From positions 806,001-870,000 of the forward strand of contig NZ_OY764081.1 in the NCBI RefSeq assembly GCF_963667985.1: 64,000 nucleotides of DNA. Reading direction: 5' to 3'. A model generated the notes under the pieces. That model worked only from the letters and a program-made list of their open reading frames with translations, had not been told where the DNA came from and ran no database searches. How positions within the stretch are numbered: the stretch's first letter is position 1; every line of letters begins with the position of its first letter. Made by a program: the position numbers and the translations under genes. This stretch comes from an uncultured Methanocorpusculum sp. (GTDB taxonomy: Archaea > Halobacteriota > Methanomicrobia > Methanomicrobiales > Methanocorpusculaceae). This document shows positions 17,580-26,788 of this stretch, in pieces.

Positions 17580-17840
17580 TTATCCCCGGCGGCAACTTTG
17601 GTCGCCGCGGACTCTTGATCCCATCCCACAGCCGCATGGCATTCCCCCGCGGCCAGCACCATAAAATGGCGCCTGTGAAATTATCTGTTTTTCCCGTTCT
17701 CCGGACGCTGCCGCACCCTCTGGCGTGTGTACCGCTGACGGTACAACTTCGGTGTACCCCGGTCTAGCCCGGCATTTCCCAAAACCCCGTCCTGTCATTG
17801 ACCCCGTTCCAAGAGGTCCTGTACCATTTAATCCTGGCAT
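17580..17840 (-). CDS. Small Gly/Cys-rich DUF5320 protein
   Basis: An 86-aa protein with the family's N-terminal signature MPGLNGTGPLGTGSMTGRGFG followed by a cysteine (KCR) and a C-terminal GGMPCGCGMG. Family members are short and often lie near [4Fe-4S] MinD-type ATPases; function is unknown, with metal binding possible from the cysteines. Its promoter carries the same 18-bp motif as that of the MinD-type operon 2 kb away. It is transcribed alone, ending close to the second KamA gene (convergent). Confidence 0.75.
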   Translation of the reverse strand: MPGLNGTGPLGTGSMTGRGFGKCRARPGYTEVVPSAVHTPEGAAASGEREKQIISQAPFYGAGRGGMPCGCGMGSRVRGDQSCRRG

Positions 17841-17872
17841 TTCATGTGTTCCCTGATACTATTCAAAGTACC

Positions 17873-17890
17873 ATATTTACACATATGCGC
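17873..17890 (-). promoter_or_regulatory. Shared 18-bp motif in the DUF5320 promoter
   Basis: On the minus strand it reads GCGCATATGTGTAAATAT, just downstream of a TATA element (TTTATATATTT around 17895-17906) and about 33-50 bp from the DUF5320 start. The copy at 19843-19860 matches at 16 of 18 positions and has the same place relative to TATA. A position at the transcription start suggests a repressor site. Confidence 0.6.
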
Positions 17891-18023
17891 GAAAATATAT
17901 AAATATATTTATAGTGGCAAACTACATTGGGGGTTATCAGAACACTAATTCATTCTCGTCGCTATTAGGAATAACGAAAAAAAGGGGAAGATAAAACCCG
18001 CAACCAACAACCCTACGCAATCA

Positions 18024-18905
18024 TCAGCAGGCGTTAAGCTGGGTCAATTCCATTTTTAAATCGTCTGCCAATACACGGATTGCTCGCGATGCCGGTGATT
18101 CACCAAAATCGGTGACCGGGACTCCCGCACGTATCGCACCTATCACTGCAGGATCAAAAGGAATCTTTGCAAGAAGAGGAAGGGCTTCCTCACGGCAGTA
18201 GGATTCAATCTCTTCTGTATGTAACGGATCCAGATCGTATCGATTCACAACAACAAAGATTTTTGGACGGAACTGACGGCAAACGGTGACGACCCTTTTC
18301 AGATCATGAAGACCCGAGACACTCGGTTCTGTGACCACAAGCACTGCATTCATGCCGCTGACTGACGAAATCAGAGGACAGCCGGTTCCAGGCGGACCGT
18401 CAACCAGAAACATATCCGCATCCCCGTCACGTTCGAGTGCCGTTTTCTTCACTGCGTGAACAAGCAGACCGGAATTTCCGGCACCGGGTACGAGTCTGGC
18501 ATGAACAAGATGACCGCACGAAATCTCCAAATACAGAATCACACCGGTCTGCCTTGGCTGCATAGTCACCGCGTTGGCAGGGCAGACCAGTGTGCAGACC
18601 GCGCATCCTTCACAGCGGGATGGATTGATCCTATATGACTCACCATCCAGATCAACAGCATTAAAGCGGCAGTAATCTCTGCACGTACCGCACTCCGTAC
18701 ATACTGCCGAATCAATCACTGCCGCCTTCATTCCCATGAACGGATCGGTTCGGAGCAGGCGAGGATTCTGGACAAGAGCCATATTTGCAGCATCCACATC
18801 GCAGTCCGCAAGTACAAGAGATCCTTTCAGCAGACGGGATAGAGAAGAGGTGAGCATCGTCTTTCCCGTGCCACCTTTCCCGCTGATCACAGCTACCTGA
18901 ATCAT
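18024..18905 (-). CDS. MinD/Mrp-type P-loop ATPase with two [4Fe-4S] motifs (second of pair)
   Basis: A 293-aa ATPase of the ParA/MinD superfamily. It starts with the deviant Walker A GKGGTGKTML and has a later DGPPGTGCPL (Walker B/switch). Between them is a bacterial-ferredoxin-like insert with two Cys motifs, CTECGTCRDYC and CEGCAVCTLVCP, for two clusters. These proteins are often paired; the partner is the overlapping upstream gene, 4 bp. Family roles lie in Fe-S or redox-linked metal processes, unproven for this type. The pair probably forms a heterodimer. Confidence 0.88.
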   Translation of the reverse strand: MIQVAVISGKGGTGKTMLTSSLSRLLKGSLVLADCDVDAANMALVQNPRLLRTDPFMGMKAAVIDSAVCTECGTCRDYCRFNAVDLDGESYRINPSRCEGCAVCTLVCPANAVTMQPRQTGVILYLEISCGHLVHARLVPGAGNSGLLVHAVKKTALERDGDADMFLVDGPPGTGCPLISSVSGMNAVLVVTEPSVSGLHDLKRVVTVCRQFRPKIFVVVNRYDLDPLHTEEIESYCREEALPLLAKIPFDPAVIGAIRAGVPVTDFGESPASRAIRVLADDLKMELTQLNAC

Positions 18906-19753
18906 TCCTCTACCCCCGCAAGTATTTTGGCCTTGTCAAAGAGAGACAGAAATTCCTTCTGCCACTCCGGCCGCGCTCTGCAGAGAAGATCACCTATACT
19001 GTGAATAGAAGCGATTTCACGGCTGAATGGAATGGTCAGAAGAACCTCAATACCATGCTCAGAACAGAACCTGAGAGTCTCGTCATCCTTTCCATCACTT
19101 CTATTGATGACGACGCCTGCCGGAATCCCAAGACGCTTGGTCACATCAACGGCAAGTTCGAGATCGTGCAGACCAAATGGTGTTGATTCGGTGACAAGCA
19201 AACATGCATCGCACCCCTCAAGTGCCTCGACAACCGGACATGATGTTCCAGGAGCCGTGTCAAGAATTACAACAGGATCGGCTGCGGTCTCTTTTTTCAC
19301 CTCATGAATAATTGGAACGGCGAGGGGACTGCCGATATCCAAAACACCGGTAACAAGCTTCAAGCCCGGAGCGGGTGTTGAGACAGAGAGATTCCCTATT
19401 CGTTTTGGTTCTTCGCTAATCGCCTTTTCCGGACAAACCAAAACACATCCCCCGCAGGAGTGGCACAGATCGGCAAAGAAAAGAAGTTTCTTCGGCAGTA
19501 CGGAGATTGCCCCATACCGGCAGAACTCGCCGCACTTCCCGCACTTGGTACAGAGCAGTTCATCGATTACGGGTATCGGCAGGGTTACATCACGTGTCTG
19601 GACTGTTGAAGGAAAGAAAAGGTGGAGATTCGGTTCTTCCACATCACAATCAGCGAGGGTTACAGGACCTTTCGATGAGTGGGTGAAAGCCAGATTTGCT
19701 GCCACCATACTTTTTCCTGTACCACCTTTTCCACTGGTAATAGCTAATTTCAT
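18902..19753 (-). CDS. MinD/Mrp-type P-loop ATPase with two [4Fe-4S] motifs (first of pair)
   Basis: A 283-aa paralogue of the next gene. Walker A GKGGTGKSMV at the N-terminus, ferredoxin-like motifs CTKCGKCGEFC and CHSCGGCVLVCP, and DTAPGTSCPV in the switch region. It is the first gene of a two-gene minus-strand operon whose promoter bears the 18-bp motif shared with DUF5320. The gene divergent to it encodes a DUF364 protein. The set of paired Fe-S ATPases, DUF5320 and DUF364 recurs in methanogens (from memory) and points to a shared metal-related task. Confidence 0.88.
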   Translation of the reverse strand: MKLAITSGKGGTGKSMVAANLAFTHSSKGPVTLADCDVEEPNLHLFFPSTVQTRDVTLPIPVIDELLCTKCGKCGEFCRYGAISVLPKKLLFFADLCHSCGGCVLVCPEKAISEEPKRIGNLSVSTPAPGLKLVTGVLDIGSPLAVPIIHEVKKETAADPVVILDTAPGTSCPVVEALEGCDACLLVTESTPFGLHDLELAVDVTKRLGIPAGVVINRSDGKDDETLRFCSEHGIEVLLTIPFSREIASIHSIGDLLCRARPEWQKEFLSLFDKAKILAGVEE

Positions 19754-19842
19754 GGTTTTATTCTCTGATTTTTTTAAACGATCATGAGATCTCTGAATCG
19801 TGAGCCGGCTCCCGGTTTTGAGACCGAGATACTCTCATGTGT

Positions 19843-19860
19843 ATTTTTACTCATATGCGC
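19843..19860 (-). promoter_or_regulatory. Shared 18-bp motif in the MinD-type/DUF364 intergenic region
   Basis: Minus strand GCGCATATGAGTAAAAAT, directly downstream of TTTAAATTA (19866-19874) on the same strand. It matches the motif at 17873-17890 in 16 of 18 bases. It lies 90-107 bp before the ATPase start and 119 bp before DUF364 on the other strand, so it could control both. Confidence 0.6.
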
Positions 19861-19978
19861 ACAAGTAATTTAAACTATCTCATCGTACACATAGTATCCT
19901 TTGCAGAAGGTTCCGTTGATTATCCAAATGAATCGACGAATTATGCGAATAGTTCTGCATCAGGTGGTGAATAATTTC

Positions 19979-20716
19979 ATGAGTAAACATACAATCATTG
20001 ATGACTTGCTTGCAACTCTGCCGAACAAACCCGTACCGGTTCGGTCTGTTCACGTCGGTGCCCACTGGACTGCTGTTTGCAGCACACGCTGCGGTCTGGC
20101 TACAACGATAATTGGAGACAATTGTCACGATCACAAAACTGTTGTGCGTGATGCCGGATCCCTGCACTTGAAAAGTGCTCAGGAACTTGCCGAATATGCA
20201 AAATCGAATTATCCGTTAGAAGCCAGTATTGGTATAGCTGCTATCAACTCGCTTCTGGATATGGATGAACGAAACGCTGTAGAAATGAATGCATCTCAAG
20301 TTCTTATGGAAAAAGGCGCCGGGAAAAACGTAGCGCTTGTCGGGCATTTTCCCTTCATACCAAAACTCCGGGATAGTGTAAAAAATCTCTGGGTCCTCGA
20401 ACTCAATCCGACAGAAGATGACTACCCCGCGCAGGCTGCCAGTGAGTTGATTCCAAAGGCCGACATTGTCGCACTCACCGCAAGTTCTCTGATAAATCAT
20501 ACAATGGACAACCTGCTTGAGCTCTGCGATCCGGACGCACTGGTCATGATTCTTGGACCAAGCACACCCCTCTCGCCGGTATTGTTCGACCGGGGAGCAA
20601 ACATCGTTGCGGGATCACGTGTTCTGGATGAAAACGACGTCCTTCACGCCATTGCACAGGGATCAACGTTCCAGCAGGTAACCGGGGTTAAACTGTTGAC
20701 CTTTACACACCCATAA
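19979..20716 (+). CDS. DUF4213/DUF364 protein (putative metal-chelation domain)
   Basis: A 245-aa soluble protein. The N-terminal part (SVHVGAHWTAVCSTRCGLATTI) matches DUF4213 and the C-terminal Rossmann-like part (NVALVGHFPFIP, ILGPSTPLSPVLFDRGANIVAGSRVLD) matches DUF364. Related proteins have been linked to metal or cofactor handling without a defined reaction. The ATG at 19979 is chosen over 19901 because CAGGTGGTGA precedes it. Divergent from the Fe-S ATPase pair and sharing its control region. Confidence 0.78.
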   Translation: MSKHTIIDDLLATLPNKPVPVRSVHVGAHWTAVCSTRCGLATTIIGDNCHDHKTVVRDAGSLHLKSAQELAEYAKSNYPLEASIGIAAINSLLDMDERNAVEMNASQVLMEKGAGKNVALVGHFPFIPKLRDSVKNLWVLELNPTEDDYPAQAASELIPKADIVALTASSLINHTMDNLLELCDPDALVMILGPSTPLSPVLFDRGANIVAGSRVLDENDVLHAIAQGSTFQQVTGVKLLTFTHP

Positions 20717-20748
20717 AAGGTGAAATACGAGAAAATAGTAAGAGATGC

Positions 20749-21309
20749 ATGATGCAAAAAACAGATCAGAATAATAGCCGGAATAGTGAAGAAAAAACAG
20801 TCATCCAGTCATCAGAAGACATTCCAGATTCATTCACGTACACCCCGATCGGGATCGTTCATTCGCCCTACACCGATACCGCCGGAATGCCGATCCAGCC
20901 AACAGGAGCTGAAGGCGTACGCGGCACAATAATTCTGCGGCCGGAACTTTCACCTGGTCTCAAGGATCTTCAGGAGTTCTCCCACATCATCCTCATCTAT
21001 GCATTTCACCGTTCATGCGGCTATTCACTGCAGGTCACTCCGTTTTTGGACACGGTTCAGCACGGAGTTTTTGCCACCAGAGCCCCGAAACGGCCAAATG
21101 CTATTGGTCTTTCAACCGTCAGACTAATCGATATTCGGGATAATGTTCTGACGATAGAAAATGTGGATCTCCTTGACGGAACCCCTCTGCTGGATATCAA
21201 ACCCTATGTGCCGGCATTCGATGTATTTAGTTCGGCAAAAGCGGGATGGCTTGACAAAACATCGCAGGAAGCAGAGTCGGCACGATCGGATAAACGATTC
21301 AGCATATAA
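20749..21309 (+). CDS. trmO: tRNA t6A37 methyltransferase TrmO (TsaA/YaeB family)
   Basis: A 186-aa SAM-dependent enzyme that methylates t6A at position 37 of threonine tRNA in characterised members, stabilising the anticodon loop. It has the TsaA beta-barrel signature: FTYTPIGIVHSPYTD, EGVRGTIILRPE, LQEFSHIILIYAFHRS and the SAM-binding GVFATRAPKRPNAIGLSTV. The C-terminal LDGTPLLDIKPYVPAFD is the last conserved block. An acidic N-terminal extension of about 25 residues is variable in the family. Start could be ATG 20749 or 20752. Confidence 0.9.
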   Translation: MMQKTDQNNSRNSEEKTVIQSSEDIPDSFTYTPIGIVHSPYTDTAGMPIQPTGAEGVRGTIILRPELSPGLKDLQEFSHIILIYAFHRSCGYSLQVTPFLDTVQHGVFATRAPKRPNAIGLSTVRLIDIRDNVLTIENVDLLDGTPLLDIKPYVPAFDVFSSAKAGWLDKTSQEAESARSDKRFSI

Positions 21310-21417
21310 CCGATCCCGGGAGTAAACGGGAAAAGCGTTGAAAAAATCGTATTATTATGCATAAGGACAATATCTGATACACATGATTCGAATCACCGCC
21401 GATCGCACATTCGGGGA

Positions 21418-22385
21418 ATGGAAATGACGGGGAGCCATATCTTCGGCCCAGTCATGTCCCGCAGACTTGGGCGATCACTCGGCATAGATCTTCTGCCTTT
21501 CAAGACCTGTTCCTATAATTGCGTTTACTGCGAATGCGGAGCGACAACCCAACTTACGATGAAACGTGCCGAGTTTTATCCAACTGAAGAGGTAATTGCC
21601 TAGTTGGATAAGGTCCTTGCAAAAGATCCAGTGCTGGATTACGTAACATTTGCCGGATCCGGAGAACCTACTCTCTCTCTTTCGATAGGACCGGTCATCA
21701 GACATCTGAAAAAAACCTATCCCAAATACAAAGTCGCCGTCCTCACGAACGGAAGCCTGCTTGGCGATAAAGAAGTCAGAGAGGGACTCAGAGAGGCAGA
21801 TCTGGTTATCCCAACACTTACCAGCACCTCTCAGGAAACGTTCGAACATATCCATCGTCCGTTTCCCGGCCTTCTGACAAGCACGATCATCACCAACATA
21901 CTCGAGTTTAGAAAGGAATTCGCCGGGGAGATCTGGCTGGAGATCTTCCTGATACCCGAAATGAACACCAGTTTAGAAGAGCTGAAGTCGCTTCGAGACG
22001 TTATAGAAAAAAAATCCGGCCCGCACGCATTCAGCTGAACACGCTTGACCGGCCGGCTGCCGAAGACTGGGTCACGGTTCCAAGTGAAGATGAGCTGGAA
22101 AAAATCAGGAAATACTTTGCCGAACTCAAGATACCGGTGGATGTGGCCGGAGTCTGCTGTGAACAGCCGGACTCCTGCATCGCCGGCGAGAGTATGCATG
22201 AACTGATCAAAAAAACTCTGCAGATCCGTCCATGCTCGGTCGAAGATCTCGCATCCATGACCGGCTTACATCATCACGAAGTGGCCAAATACCTATCAGG
22301 ACTTCTTGAAGAGGGAACTATTCATGTCCAAAGAGGGAAGATAGGCGTTTTTTACTCTGCGGGCCCGGACACTGATCAAAAGTAA
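21418..22385 (+). pseudogene. Broken radical SAM gene with C-terminal winged helix
   Basis: A radical SAM protein of the COG0731-like group, CSYNCVYCECG giving the cluster cysteines, FAGSGEPTLS as SAM motif, and a C-terminal winged-helix (CSVEDLASMTGLHHHEVAKYL). It is interrupted by an in-frame TAG at 21601-21603 between EEVIA and LDKVL. Near 22010-22018 the frame shifts at an A8 run; restoring one A gives EKKIRPARIQLNTLDRPAAE and joins the last part. Two lesions argue for a real pseudogene rather than amber readthrough. Confidence 0.82.
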
Positions 22386-22489
22386 CATCGGGTAAAGGGA
22401 GAGGAGACTTTGCCAAATAGTCACAGAACTCCCACCAACCCTGAAAAAACATAGCTTCATATAAAGGAGAGTGAGATAGTATCAATTCA

Positions 22490-24495
22490 ATGATCTCTCT
22501 GCTTCTTTCTCGTCGTAAATCAAATGAATTCAGGATATCCGGCATGAGTATCGCCGTGTTCCTCCTCTTTTTATGTCTTGTTTGTGTACCTGTTCTTGCT
22601 GATTCTGATGAGAACCAGATAACAGACACTATCCCAAATCCAGCCGTAAGTGCTGATGTCGAAGCATTTTTTGACGCATCGATCCCGGCAGGACTTGCAA
22701 AATACAATATACCCGGCGCAACGGTCGCAGCAGTATATGATGGAAAACTGATCTTTTCCAAAGGATACGGGTATGCCGATATTACCAATAGAACACCGGT
22801 CGATGCTGGATCGACACTCTTTCATATTGGTTCAGTAACTAAACTCTTCACCTGAACATGTGTTATGCAGCTGGTGGACGAGGGTAAAATCGACCTGGAT
22901 GCAGACATCAACACCTTCCTTGCCGATTTTTCTCTTCCGGACACCTATCCCGGCCAACCGATCACCATGCGAAACCTGATGACGCACACAGCCGGATTTG
23001 AAGACGAAGCGCGAGGTGCGACGGTTGAAAGCGTTGATGATCTCTTTTCAATCAGAACCTACTGCCGGGATTATATGCCCGCACGGGTCTATCCCCGGGA
23101 ACCGTGACCTCCTACTCAAATTACGGCACGACACTCGCAGCCGTCATTGTTGAGGATGTAAGCGGCATGCCGTTTGAACAGTATCTCCAGGAAAATATCT
23201 TAACACCGCTTGATCTCAAAAATACCCATCTTTCCTATTTCCTCCCGCCAGAATCTGCCGATAACCTCTCCTCGGGATATAATTATATCAGCGGGACAAA
23301 TGCAGCGATCACCGACACGATTTTTGTCATCGGACCTGCCGGATCCATGAGCTCCACAGCAGAGGATATGGCAGTTTTCCTTGCCGCACATATGCAGAAC
23401 GGAAAAGTGAACGGCGCAGAAATTCTTTCTGAACCGGCCGCCGCACTCATGCATGCAAGAGCATTTACAAATGACCCGCGGGTCAGCGGCATCTGCCTTG
23501 GATTTTATGAAAACTATCTCAATGGCGAGCGGATCGTCCTCCACGGCGGAGATACCAATACCTTCCATTCGCTTTTCGTTATCATTCCTGACAAAAAAAC
23601 CGGATTTTTTGTCTCATACAATGCTCCCGGAGGGACAAGTGCACGAAATGATCTGCTTCTCGAGTATGTCGACCGATTCTACCCGCTCACAGAGAAAGAG
23701 ACGGTGACGCAGGAAATAGAACATTCCGCATCATTTGAGAAGTATGCAGGAGTTTATCAGTCAAACCGCCATAATTACCGGACGTTTGAATTCTTCCTCC
23801 AACCTCCCCAACAAATGACGGTTGAAGCGGGAGAAAATAATACTTGCCTTGTATTAAATATTGATGGCACATCTACAGAATACATCGAAGTTTCACCCGG
23901 CGTCTTTCAAGAGAAAAGCGGCGCCCCGTCTGTGTATGGAAATATGGTCTTTCGGGAGAATGAGAACGGTGATGTGACGTTCCTCTGTTCCGAAAATACG
24001 CCGGTCCTCGCATATGAACGGGTCCCATGGTATGCAGTCAATGCATTTACGTTCGGGGTGTTCTCTGCTTCAATGGTGCTTCTCTTCAGTGTTTTCATAT
24101 GGCCTGTAATGGCATTTTTCCGAAAGATATACGGGAAACGCAGTGAGGAAGAAGCGAAAACAAGACTTCCCTTCTATGCCCGCCTGACGGCGTTTATATC
24201 CGCAGTTGTGAGCATGTTCTTTGTGTTCTGTCTCTACACGATAATTCAACCCAACGAGGAATTGATCATGTCCTATCTCTTGAATCAAACACCTCCGCTC
24301 CTCCTTACGGTCATTCTGACAATCCCGGTGATATGCATAATATTGTCGATCGTAACCGCAGGTTTCACCTTCGTTGTCTGGAAGATGAAGTTCTGGAATG
24401 TATGGCAGAGAGTCCATTTTACGCTCGTTACTATCGGACTCTTTATGCTCATATGGTGGATAAATTATCAGAATTTATTCTTCTTCCGATTATGA
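22490..24495 (+). pseudogene. Broken beta-lactamase-like serine hydrolase with C-terminal membrane helices
   Basis: Class C beta-lactamase/penicillin-binding family. A signal peptide is seen (SIAVFLLFLCLVCVPVLADSD). The SxxK motif is HIGSVTKLFT, YxN is YSNYG, and the third motif is HGGDTNTF. Breaks: TGA at 22853-22855 just after KLFT, and a frameshift near 23094 in a CCCC run, where one more C restores RVYPPGTVTSYSNYG. The 463-codon rest is intact and ends with three or four membrane helices. As it stands, the active-site parts are in separate frames. Confidence 0.85.
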
Positions 24496-24647
24496 CAAAA
24501 ACCCACCTCCCTTTTTTCGTTTCAATGCATTTTTAATTGTGTCCCTGGAAAAAAGCATCATCACGTTCACAGATACCATTACCTCATAGCTGAGTAGTTA
24601 CCTCAAATCAAATAAATTATAAATATCCTTGCAAAGATAAACAGATT

Positions 24648-25694
24648 ATGACCGTAAACCAAGGAGGGACACTGATACTGGATGATCTGCGAGGCAGGAA
24701 ATTAGGTATTCCAACAAAACTACCCGCCTTTAACCCAGATACGGATGTATCGACGGCTCAGGATTATACAAATCCTGAAAGCTGGCTTTCGATGCCCGCA
24801 TATTTCAGCAGGGAAAAACAGCCGGTCGATGTATTCTGGGTCTATCCGACTATCCTCTCCGACAATGTAACCTACCTGATGGACATCAGCGATTCGGCAT
24901 TACGGGAGAAAGCACACTGGACGCTCGTGGAACAGGCCAGCATATTCGATGGGCAGGCAAATATTTACGCACCATTTTACCGGCAGAACAATGTGAAAAT
25001 CAATCCGTTGATGCTGACCGGGGCAAAGCCCATCTTTGATCTGGGACAGCAGGACCTCATCCGTGCTTTTGATTATTTCCTGAAAATTTTCAACAAAGGA
25101 GAACGGCCCATTATTCTCGCGGCCCACAGTCAGGGATCGGTCAGGGTCGTTGAACTCTCGAAAGCAGGAGAACTCCTGACCGGTGATGCCGAATCACTGA
25201 AGAGAATGGTGGCGGCGTATGTTATCGGATATTCGATTACACCATCGGATCTCGAACAAAATCCCCTGATGAAGATCAGTGAACATGCAACGGAAACGGG
25301 GTGTTTTATCACATATAATACGATCTCCGATGCTGAAGGCAAAGAAAAACAGGGACCGACAATCATTCCCGGAACCTTTGTGGTAAATCCTTTGAACTGG
25401 AAGACCGACACCACGTTTGTACCCGCCTCGGAAAATATCGAGGCAGTGTTCTTCAAACATGAACATCCAGAAACTCCTGACAGATACCCGAACTTTGCAG
25501 CGTCACAAATCGTAGACAACGTGCTTGTGATTACAAACATATCCAATCCGGAAGAATTACCTGCGGCCAGTGTTACCTTCCCGGAAGGTGTCTATCACAT
25601 ATACGACTATGCGGTCTTTTACGGGAACCTCAGAAAGAATGTGGGTGATCGGATCCGTTCGTATCTGGAGAAGGAGAAGATCGCGCAAAAATAA
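24648..25694 (+). CDS. DUF3089 family protein, alpha/beta-hydrolase-like
   Basis: A 348-aa protein matching DUF3089: VDVFWVYPTILSD near the N-terminus, ANIYAPFYRQ, RAFDYFLKIFN and ILAAHSQGSVRVVEL, where HSQGS is a nucleophile-elbow-like Ser. Later ATETGCFITYNTISDAEG and CVINPLNW-like VVNPLNWKTD agree with the family. It is a probable hydrolase; substrate unknown. No signal peptide is seen, unlike many family members that are lipoproteins. A T7 run follows at 25709-25715. TATA-like AAATTATAAATA lies about 30 bp before the start. Confidence 0.8.
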   Translation: MTVNQGGTLILDDLRGRKLGIPTKLPAFNPDTDVSTAQDYTNPESWLSMPAYFSREKQPVDVFWVYPTILSDNVTYLMDISDSALREKAHWTLVEQASIFDGQANIYAPFYRQNNVKINPLMLTGAKPIFDLGQQDLIRAFDYFLKIFNKGERPIILAAHSQGSVRVVELSKAGELLTGDAESLKRMVAAYVIGYSITPSDLEQNPLMKISEHATETGCFITYNTISDAEGKEKQGPTIIPGTFVVNPLNWKTDTTFVPASENIEAVFFKHEHPETPDRYPNFAASQIVDNVLVITNISNPEELPAASVTFPEGVYHIYDYAVFYGNLRKNVGDRIRSYLEKEKIAQK

Positions 25695-25708
25695 AATAAC
25701 TCATTCTC

Positions 25709-25715
25709 TTTTTTT
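25709..25715 (+). terminator. T-run terminator after the DUF3089 gene
   Basis: T7 preceded by CATTCTC, 15 bases after the stop codon. Confidence 0.45.
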
Positions 25716-25779
25716 CTGAAATCTGATGATCAGTATTTTGTTAAAGATGTTACAAAAGAACTCTGACAAAACAAAAGAA

Positions 25780-25864
25780 TGCGAGGGATGGGATTCGAAC
25801 CCAAGAACTACTACTAGACTAGCCCCTCAAGCTAGCGCCGTTGACCTGGCTTGGCTACCCTCGC
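25780..25864 (-). tRNA. tRNA-Leu (anticodon GAG)
   Basis: Reverse complement: acceptor GCGAGGG pairs with CCCTCGC, discriminator A, D-arm GCC...GGC, anticodon stem CTAGC/GCTAG with loop TTGAGGG (anticodon GAG, leucine CUC/CUU). It has a long variable arm, as expected for tRNA-Leu, then the T arm with GGTTCGAATCC. CCA is not encoded. Confidence 0.95.
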
Positions 25865-25994
25865 ACTGTGCGACCTATACATGTGGGTCAGTCAAGTAAA
25901 TAAATCTGCTGGATTTACACGGAGCACTTAGACATTGCTGTGCAAAAAATAAGGCAAGGGTATTTATGTGTTCCGTGATAGACACAAAGATACA

Positions 25995-26495
25995 ATGTGG
26001 CGGAGAATACTCGAACAATTTCAGGACTCGCCCTCGCAACAGAGAGTCGTCCGTTTTCTTCTTGAAAACGGTTTCGGCGTATCTGCCGAGGGAAAAGCAG
26101 TAGTAAACGGCATAGAAATTTCCGCATCCGCGCTCGCACGCGTGATAAAAGTCGATCGACGGGTCGTGGACTCCACCCTGCGCAGAATCTGCGAGATCGA
26201 TGAACTACAGTCTCTCTTTTCCCGTCTCCGGGTCACTCCCGATCTCACAGACGTCGCCAAAAATCTCGGCCTTTCGGTAATCACCATCCTCCCGAATAAT
26301 GCCGGCGACAAAAACATCGTCGCCTCGGCGGTGGACGTCCTCGCCTCCTACGATCTGCCGCTCAGACAAATATTCGTCACCGACCCCTATGTGGTCGAAA
26401 CGCCGCGCCTCGTCATCATCATCGACGGAGTGATCCCCGCAGAAGCCATACAGAAACTCCGCAATCTTCCAACGGTCAGATCACTCATCCTCTAA
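25995..26495 (+). CDS. ACT-domain regulator of amino-acid metabolism (COG2150-type)
   Basis: A 166-aa protein: an N-terminal winged-helix-like region (SQQRVVRFLLENGFGV, ISASALARVIKVDRRVVDSTLRRI) followed by an ACT-like domain (LGLSVITILPNNAGDKNIVASAVDVLASYDLPLRQIFVTDP). Archaeal proteins of this build are called predicted amino-acid-metabolism regulators. The ATG at 25995 (MWRRILEQF) is preferred to 25968. It precedes lsm by about 60 bp on the same strand and may be co-transcribed. Confidence 0.8.
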   Translation: MWRRILEQFQDSPSQQRVVRFLLENGFGVSAEGKAVVNGIEISASALARVIKVDRRVVDSTLRRICEIDELQSLFSRLRVTPDLTDVAKNLGLSVITILPNNAGDKNIVASAVDVLASYDLPLRQIFVTDPYVVETPRLVIIIDGVIPAEAIQKLRNLPTVRSLIL

Positions 26496-26552
26496 CGCAG
26501 GTCAGTTACAAACGGACAGATTAATTACGTCATATAACTAACACTTAGAGAT

Positions 26553-26786
26553 ATGGTATCCAGCATTGTCCTTCCGATAAAAAAAGTCAACTCACTCGTT
26601 GACTCAAAAATTTCCGTGGAAATAAAAGATGAGGGATGTAAATTCGAGGGACGGCTCGTCGCGATGGACGAGTATCTCAATCTTCACCTCGAAGAAACCG
26701 TTGAGATCACCGCAAACGGTCGAAGAAACATCGGCACCGTCGTCATCCGCGGAAACAACATCCTCACCATTTCTCCGCTGAACTAA
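26553..26786 (+). CDS. lsm: LSm (Sm-like) RNA-binding protein
   Basis: A 77-aa Sm-fold protein. The Sm1 motif is the stretch around KISVEIKDEGCKFEGRLVAMDEYLNLHLEE, and Sm2 is IGTVVIRGNNILTI, where RGNNI is the archaeal RG(D/N)N signature. Such proteins form heptameric or hexameric rings that bind U-rich RNA. Its stop is 2 bp before the start of an Fe-S winged-helix protein, so they are surely one operon. Confidence 0.93.
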   Translation: MVSSIVLPIKKVNSLVDSKISVEIKDEGCKFEGRLVAMDEYLNLHLEETVEITANGRRNIGTVVIRGNNILTISPLN

Positions 26787-26788
26787 AT

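Noticed and set aside
21418-22385. Pyrrolysine reading of the TAG in the radical SAM gene
   Set aside because: A second lesion (poly-A frameshift) also breaks the gene, the other decayed genes carry TAA and TGA as well, and no pyl gene is in the window. Kept only as an alternative to test.
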